DNA of 64,000 bases, taken from positions 52,143 to 116,142 of the forward strand of contig NZ_AUEZ01000021.1 in the NCBI RefSeq assembly GCF_000426245.1, read 5' to 3'. Below, in pieces: positions 61,414 through 64,000 of the stretch; the first letter of the stretch is position 1, and each line of letters begins with the position of its first letter. The notes beneath the pieces are model-generated. The model was not told the DNA's origin, did no database searches, and saw only the letters and a list, made by a program, of their open reading frames with translations. Position numbers and translations under genes: made by a program. The DNA comes from Bradyrhizobium sp. Ai1a-2 (lineage in GTDB: Bacteria > Pseudomonadota > Alphaproteobacteria > Rhizobiales > Xanthobacteraceae).

Positions 61414-62094
61414 ATGGCCCGCGGACGAGGCGGTGTGCTCTGGGGAAGATTCTACCGTCGTCATAAATGTGTTATGCGCCGCCGCTACGAGAAGCCTACG
61501 GGAATAGTCCGGTCTGCATATCGAGCTGGCGTCTGGGGGGCGCGAAGTGTGGCTGGTGTCAATCGAGTACGGCTGCGGGGGCAGTTCGTCGAGAGCTACG
61601 ACGATCTCGTCAAAAAGCTGACACGCCGCCTGGGGTCTTCAGACTTCGCTTATGAAGCCTTGCATGAGGCGTTCTTGCGGCTGGAGCGGGTAACCGATGC
61701 CGTCCCCGTGCGAAGTCCGTCCGACTATATTTTCCGCACAGCCATCAACATCGCCAAGGATACCAAGAAGGCCCTGAACCATCGTGTCAGCGCATCCGAA
61801 GTTGAGGCGTTGCTCGACGTCTGCGACGATGAGCCGGATCCCGCCCGAGTGGTGGAAGCACGTTCCGATATCGATGCCTTCAAGCGTGCGCTGGCCGAAT
61901 TGCCCGCCAGGCCCCGCCGCGTGCTGCTCAGCATCGGCATCGAGGGGCGGCCTGCACACGAGGTTGCAGTCAGTCTGGGCGTTAGCGTGCGAACGGTCGA
62001 AAGTGATTTGAAGCTGGCCTTGAGTCACTGTGCGAATTGTCTCGATTACACATTAATCCGTCGTCTCGGTGGTCCGCGCCCCCGTTCGTATTGA
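61414..62094 (+). CDS. ECF RNA polymerase sigma factor (FecI/VreI-like), cassette 2
   Basis: The protein has 226 residues from ATG 61414; because sigma region 2 begins only at about residue 57 (FVESYDDLVKKLTRRLGSSDFAYEALHEAFLRL), the ATG at 61474 or a later GTG may be the real start. The region 2 continuation is Y-I-F-R-T-A-I-N-I-A. Region 4 is ELPARPRRVLLSIGIEGRPAHEVAVSLGVSVRTVESDLKLAL. It is paralogous to 735-1340 and 50067-50693. Unlike cassette 1, the FecR gene does not overlap but lies 475 bp further. Target promoters are unknown; the tpsB gene after fecR is the nearest candidate. Confidence 0.87.
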   Translation: MARGRGGVLWGRFYRRHKCVMRRRYEKPTGIVRSAYRAGVWGARSVAGVNRVRLRGQFVESYDDLVKKLTRRLGSSDFAYEALHEAFLRLERVTDAVPVRSPSDYIFRTAINIAKDTKKALNHRVSASEVEALLDVCDDEPDPARVVEARSDIDAFKRALAELPARPRRVLLSIGIEGRPAHEVAVSLGVSVRTVESDLKLALSHCANCLDYTLIRRLGGPRPRSY

Positions 62095-62569
62095 ATTTGC
62101 TATCGAAAAACGGTGACGGCCGAAACCGCACTTGTCGATCACCGCTGTTTGCTGCAGAACGGTGCCTTCAGGCCCCGTCTCATTCCGGCGCCCGCGTCGA
62201 AAGCTATGCCTGATTTTCAATTTTCGCGGTTTTTTTCTGCGGGATAGCAGAGTTTCGATCGTCTATCGAATAGAGAGAGTCGTTGCTTGGATCCGGCGAA
62301 TATGCGCGCAAGAGGTTCGCGGGGAATGCTGAGCCGGTCAAAGTACACGTTTAGGTAGAGACAGCAGGCAGCGCCATTGCCGCAACATTCTCGACTGTGC
62401 CATGCCAAGTAATAGGATGCTGGTGTTCCCGATTGTTTCTCCTGATGATTTGCGTAAAGCTCCATTGCAGCATCCGGATGCTGGATGGAATCATCTATAT
62501 TGCCTCTCATGCGCGTCCAATACTGTCAGCAGGTCTGGATTTGGGGAGTAGGGCAGTGAGCGAGTCATC
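62095..62569. promoter_or_regulatory. 475-bp spacer inside cassette 2
   Basis: This long gap between the sigma and fecR genes contrasts with the overlapping genes of cassette 1. It has an AT-rich patch at 62212-62240 (ATTTTCAATTTTCGCGG then T-run) that could be a promoter, making fecR and perhaps tpsB a separate transcript. A 97-codon minus-strand frame (62217-62510) has no ribosome site or recognisable features, and I do not call it a gene. Confidence 0.4.
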
Positions 62570-63553
62570 GTGACCGTGCCGAACCGCACATCCAAATCCG
62601 ATCCGCTACTGGACGAGGCCCTTGATTGGGTCGTTCGCCTGAAAACTGACGAGCCGACGCGGGCGGAAGTGGACGCATTGCACCGTTGGCGCGAACAAAG
62701 CCCGGCACATGATGCCGCATTCAAGAAAGCGGTGCAGCTGTTTCGGATGGCGAGCGTCGCCGCCCGGGAACTCGCCGACGAACACCAGGCCCCCGATGCC
62801 GTCGTGACGGTTTCGCCGCCGCCCCAGCGGTTCACGCGCCGTTTCGTGTTGGGAGGGGCAATTGCAGCCGCTGCCGCCGGCACCATGATCGTTCGTCCAC
62901 CACTCGGTCTATGGCCCTCGCTCGAAGAACTCTCGGCCGACTACAGGACCGGAAAGGGCGAACACCGCACGGTAGCTGTCACGCCTGATGTTTCGCTTGA
63001 GCTGAACACTCAGACCAGCGTCGCCCTGCGCTCTACGCCGGACGAGACCAGGATCGAACTGATTTCCGGTGAGGCTTCGGTCGCGGCCAAGCTGCCGCCA
63101 TCCAAGCCGCTGGTGATGCTGGCCGGAAATGGACGCATCAGCGCCTCGGAGGCGGATTTCAATGCACGCTGTCTCGACGGGGTTGTCTCCGTGACCTGCC
63201 TCGACGGTGTCGTGACCGTTGAACAGAACAGCAGCACGGTTCAGCTCCGCAAGGCCGAGCAGGTTACCTATTCCAGCGCAGGGCTGCAGCAATCCGTCCC
63301 GGTGGATGCCGAGCAGGTGACGGCGTGGCAGGCCGGGCTGCTGATCTTTCGCGACCGCCCACTGGCGAGCGTGGTGGACGAAGTGAACCGATACCGTCCC
63401 GGAAAGATCATCATCACCAATGCGGAGCTGAAGCGTCGTCTCGTCAATGGCACGTTCCAGCTCGACAAGCTCGAGAATTTTGTCGACCAGGTCGAGCAGC
63501 TATTCGGGGCGCGGATCACCTCGCTTCCCGCCGGCGTGGTGCTGCTGAGCTGA
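62570..63553 (+). CDS. FecR-like anti-sigma/sigma-regulator, cassette 2
   Basis: The protein has 327 residues from a GTG; no better ATG lies before the conserved region. The N-terminal cytosolic DUF4880-type domain is DEALDWVVRLKTDEPTRAEVDALHRWREQSPAH. The membrane segment follows an Arg pair (R-R-F-V-L-G-G-A-I-A-A-A-A-A-G-T). The FecR domain is DYRTGKGEHRTVAVTPDVSLELNTQTSV, and the DUF4974-like end INRYRP is here VNRYRPGKIIITN. Topology is type II inner membrane. The high similarity to the cassette 1 FecR (WPS-x-E, DYRTG-x-GE, NRYRP) shows a duplicated system. It should bind the sigma factor at 61414 and talk to the STN protein through the periplasm. Confidence 0.9.
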   Translation: MTVPNRTSKSDPLLDEALDWVVRLKTDEPTRAEVDALHRWREQSPAHDAAFKKAVQLFRMASVAARELADEHQAPDAVVTVSPPPQRFTRRFVLGGAIAAAAAGTMIVRPPLGLWPSLEELSADYRTGKGEHRTVAVTPDVSLELNTQTSVALRSTPDETRIELISGEASVAAKLPPSKPLVMLAGNGRISASEADFNARCLDGVVSVTCLDGVVTVEQNSSTVQLRKAEQVTYSSAGLQQSVPVDAEQVTAWQAGLLIFRDRPLASVVDEVNRYRPGKIIITNAELKRRLVNGTFQLDKLENFVDQVEQLFGARITSLPAGVVLLS

Positions 63554-63767
63554 AAGCCGATCGCATTCGGTCACAAGCGCTAACTTCTTAACAAATGAAT
63601 AAGTTTTTTCTGCTGCGCGCAGAAATTTTTGCACGTTAGCACCCGCCCAATCGTCGTGTGAGTAAGGCGTCGTTGTCGTGGTGGTCCTGCCGCGATGGCG
63701 GGCGTCTGCGCGAAATGGGCGAACGTCTGTGCGAAGTCGAAGTGATCTCAGAGATTTCAGACATTGG
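63554..63767 (+). promoter_or_regulatory. AT-rich region before the tpsB start
   Basis: The region has a T-run (63605-63611), GCAGAAATTTTTG (63620-63632) and CGTTAGC (63635-63641), which resemble elements upstream of tpsA2 and in the pstS-like/GT41 divergent region. It is a candidate shared promoter or operator. Confidence 0.35.
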
Positions 63768-64000
63768 GTGCAATGCCGGGGTGGATCGTGGCGGTCGGCC
63801 GTGGCGATGATGGTTGTTGGCATTGTGGCCGGCATCGCTCCGGCTGGCGCGGCGCCGCAAGGCGCGCAGCAGCCGGCGAATGCGGCCGCTGCGGCTGCGC
63901 CGGACGGAGCGGCGGCGCCGAGCGCTGCGCCTGCGCAGCGGTTTGACATCGACGACTTCGCGGTCCAGGGCGCCGACAAGCTGCCGCAGATCGAGGTCGA
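63768..64000 (+). CDS. ShlB/FhaC-type TpsB outer-membrane transporter, 5' end only
   Basis: The gene runs off the window. The frame gives a signal peptide (R-G-G-S-W-R-S-A-V-A-M-M-V-V-G-I-V-A-G-I, cut near PAGA/AP), an Ala/Pro/Gln-rich linker, then Q-R-F-D-I-D-D-F-A-V-Q-G-A-D-K-L-P-Q-I-E-V-E. The last piece is the start of a POTRA domain as in TpsB proteins (the F-x-I-x-x-x-x-V-x-G-x-x-x-L pattern). The start codon is uncertain (GTG 63768, GTG 63729, ATG 63807). It follows the second FecR. If confirmed it supplies the pore for the TpsA proteins at 2520 and 26474, which have none beside them. The barrel is not in view. Confidence 0.68.
   Translation, partial: MQCRGGSWRSAVAMMVVGIVAGIAPAGAAPQGAQQPANAAAAAAPDGAAAPSAAPAQRFDIDDFAVQGADKLPQIEV

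Noticed and set aside
62217..62510. 97-codon minus-strand frame in the cassette 2 spacer
   Set aside because: No ribosome site, no GC3 bias, no recognisable motif; more likely a promoter-bearing spacer.
1..64000. tRNA, rRNA, CRISPR arrays, insertion sequences, phage genes
   Set aside because: None could be recognised on either strand; no transposase or integrase motifs were seen.

Overview
The window looks like chromosomal DNA of a Bradyrhizobium-like alphaproteobacterium. It is GC-rich with strong GC3 coding bias. It carries intergenic palindromes of the kind that recur in Bradyrhizobium/Rhodopseudomonas genomes, and nearly every gene belongs to the envelope or secretion world. The genus is an inference from style and gene content, not from a marker gene.

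Layout. 20-2364 is a cell-surface-signalling cassette: an STN/TonB-C-like periplasmic protein, an ECF sigma factor and a FecR-like anti-sigma factor. 2520-14662 is a giant filamentous-haemagglutinin-like exoprotein (TpsA1, about 4,050 residues) broken by two frameshifts. 14952-19070 is a classical autotransporter, followed by a terminator and a relic of a third TpsA C-terminus. 19589-26184 holds the first block of a type II secretion system (T2SS): gspG, then on the other strand a large alkaline-phosphatase-superfamily protein, a lipidated secretin gspD and a ClpP-like periplasmic protease, then a GspC-like protein. 26474-38437 is the intact TpsA2 (3,987 aa). 38719-49791 is a cargo and modification island: an FkbM methyltransferase, two oversized PstS-like secreted phosphate-binding proteins, a TPR/GT41 O-GlcNAc-transferase-type protein and a TPR/heptosyltransferase-fold protein. 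50067-50693 is an orphan ECF sigma factor. 50808-58683 is the rest of the T2SS (gspO divergent from gspE-F-H-I-J-K-L-M). 58729-60097 holds a UDP-glucuronate decarboxylase-type epimerase and a small secreted protein. 60640-63553 is a second STN / ECF sigma / FecR cassette, and the window ends inside the start of a POTRA/ShlB-type TpsB outer-membrane transporter.

How it fits together (inference). The order STN protein - ECF sigma - FecR beside a giant TpsA/TpsB pair, a T2SS with a lipidated secretin, a phosphatase-fold protein and PstS-like proteins closely parallels the Pseudomonas aeruginosa VreAIR (PUMA3) - Hxc - Pdt region, which is tied to phosphate limitation. Here the same logic appears in an alphaproteobacterium, enlarged by a second signalling cassette, a second TpsA, and protein-glycosylation-type enzymes (GT41, FkbM, nucleotide-sugar epimerase) that could decorate the adhesins. 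I regard this integrated locus as the most interesting content of the window.
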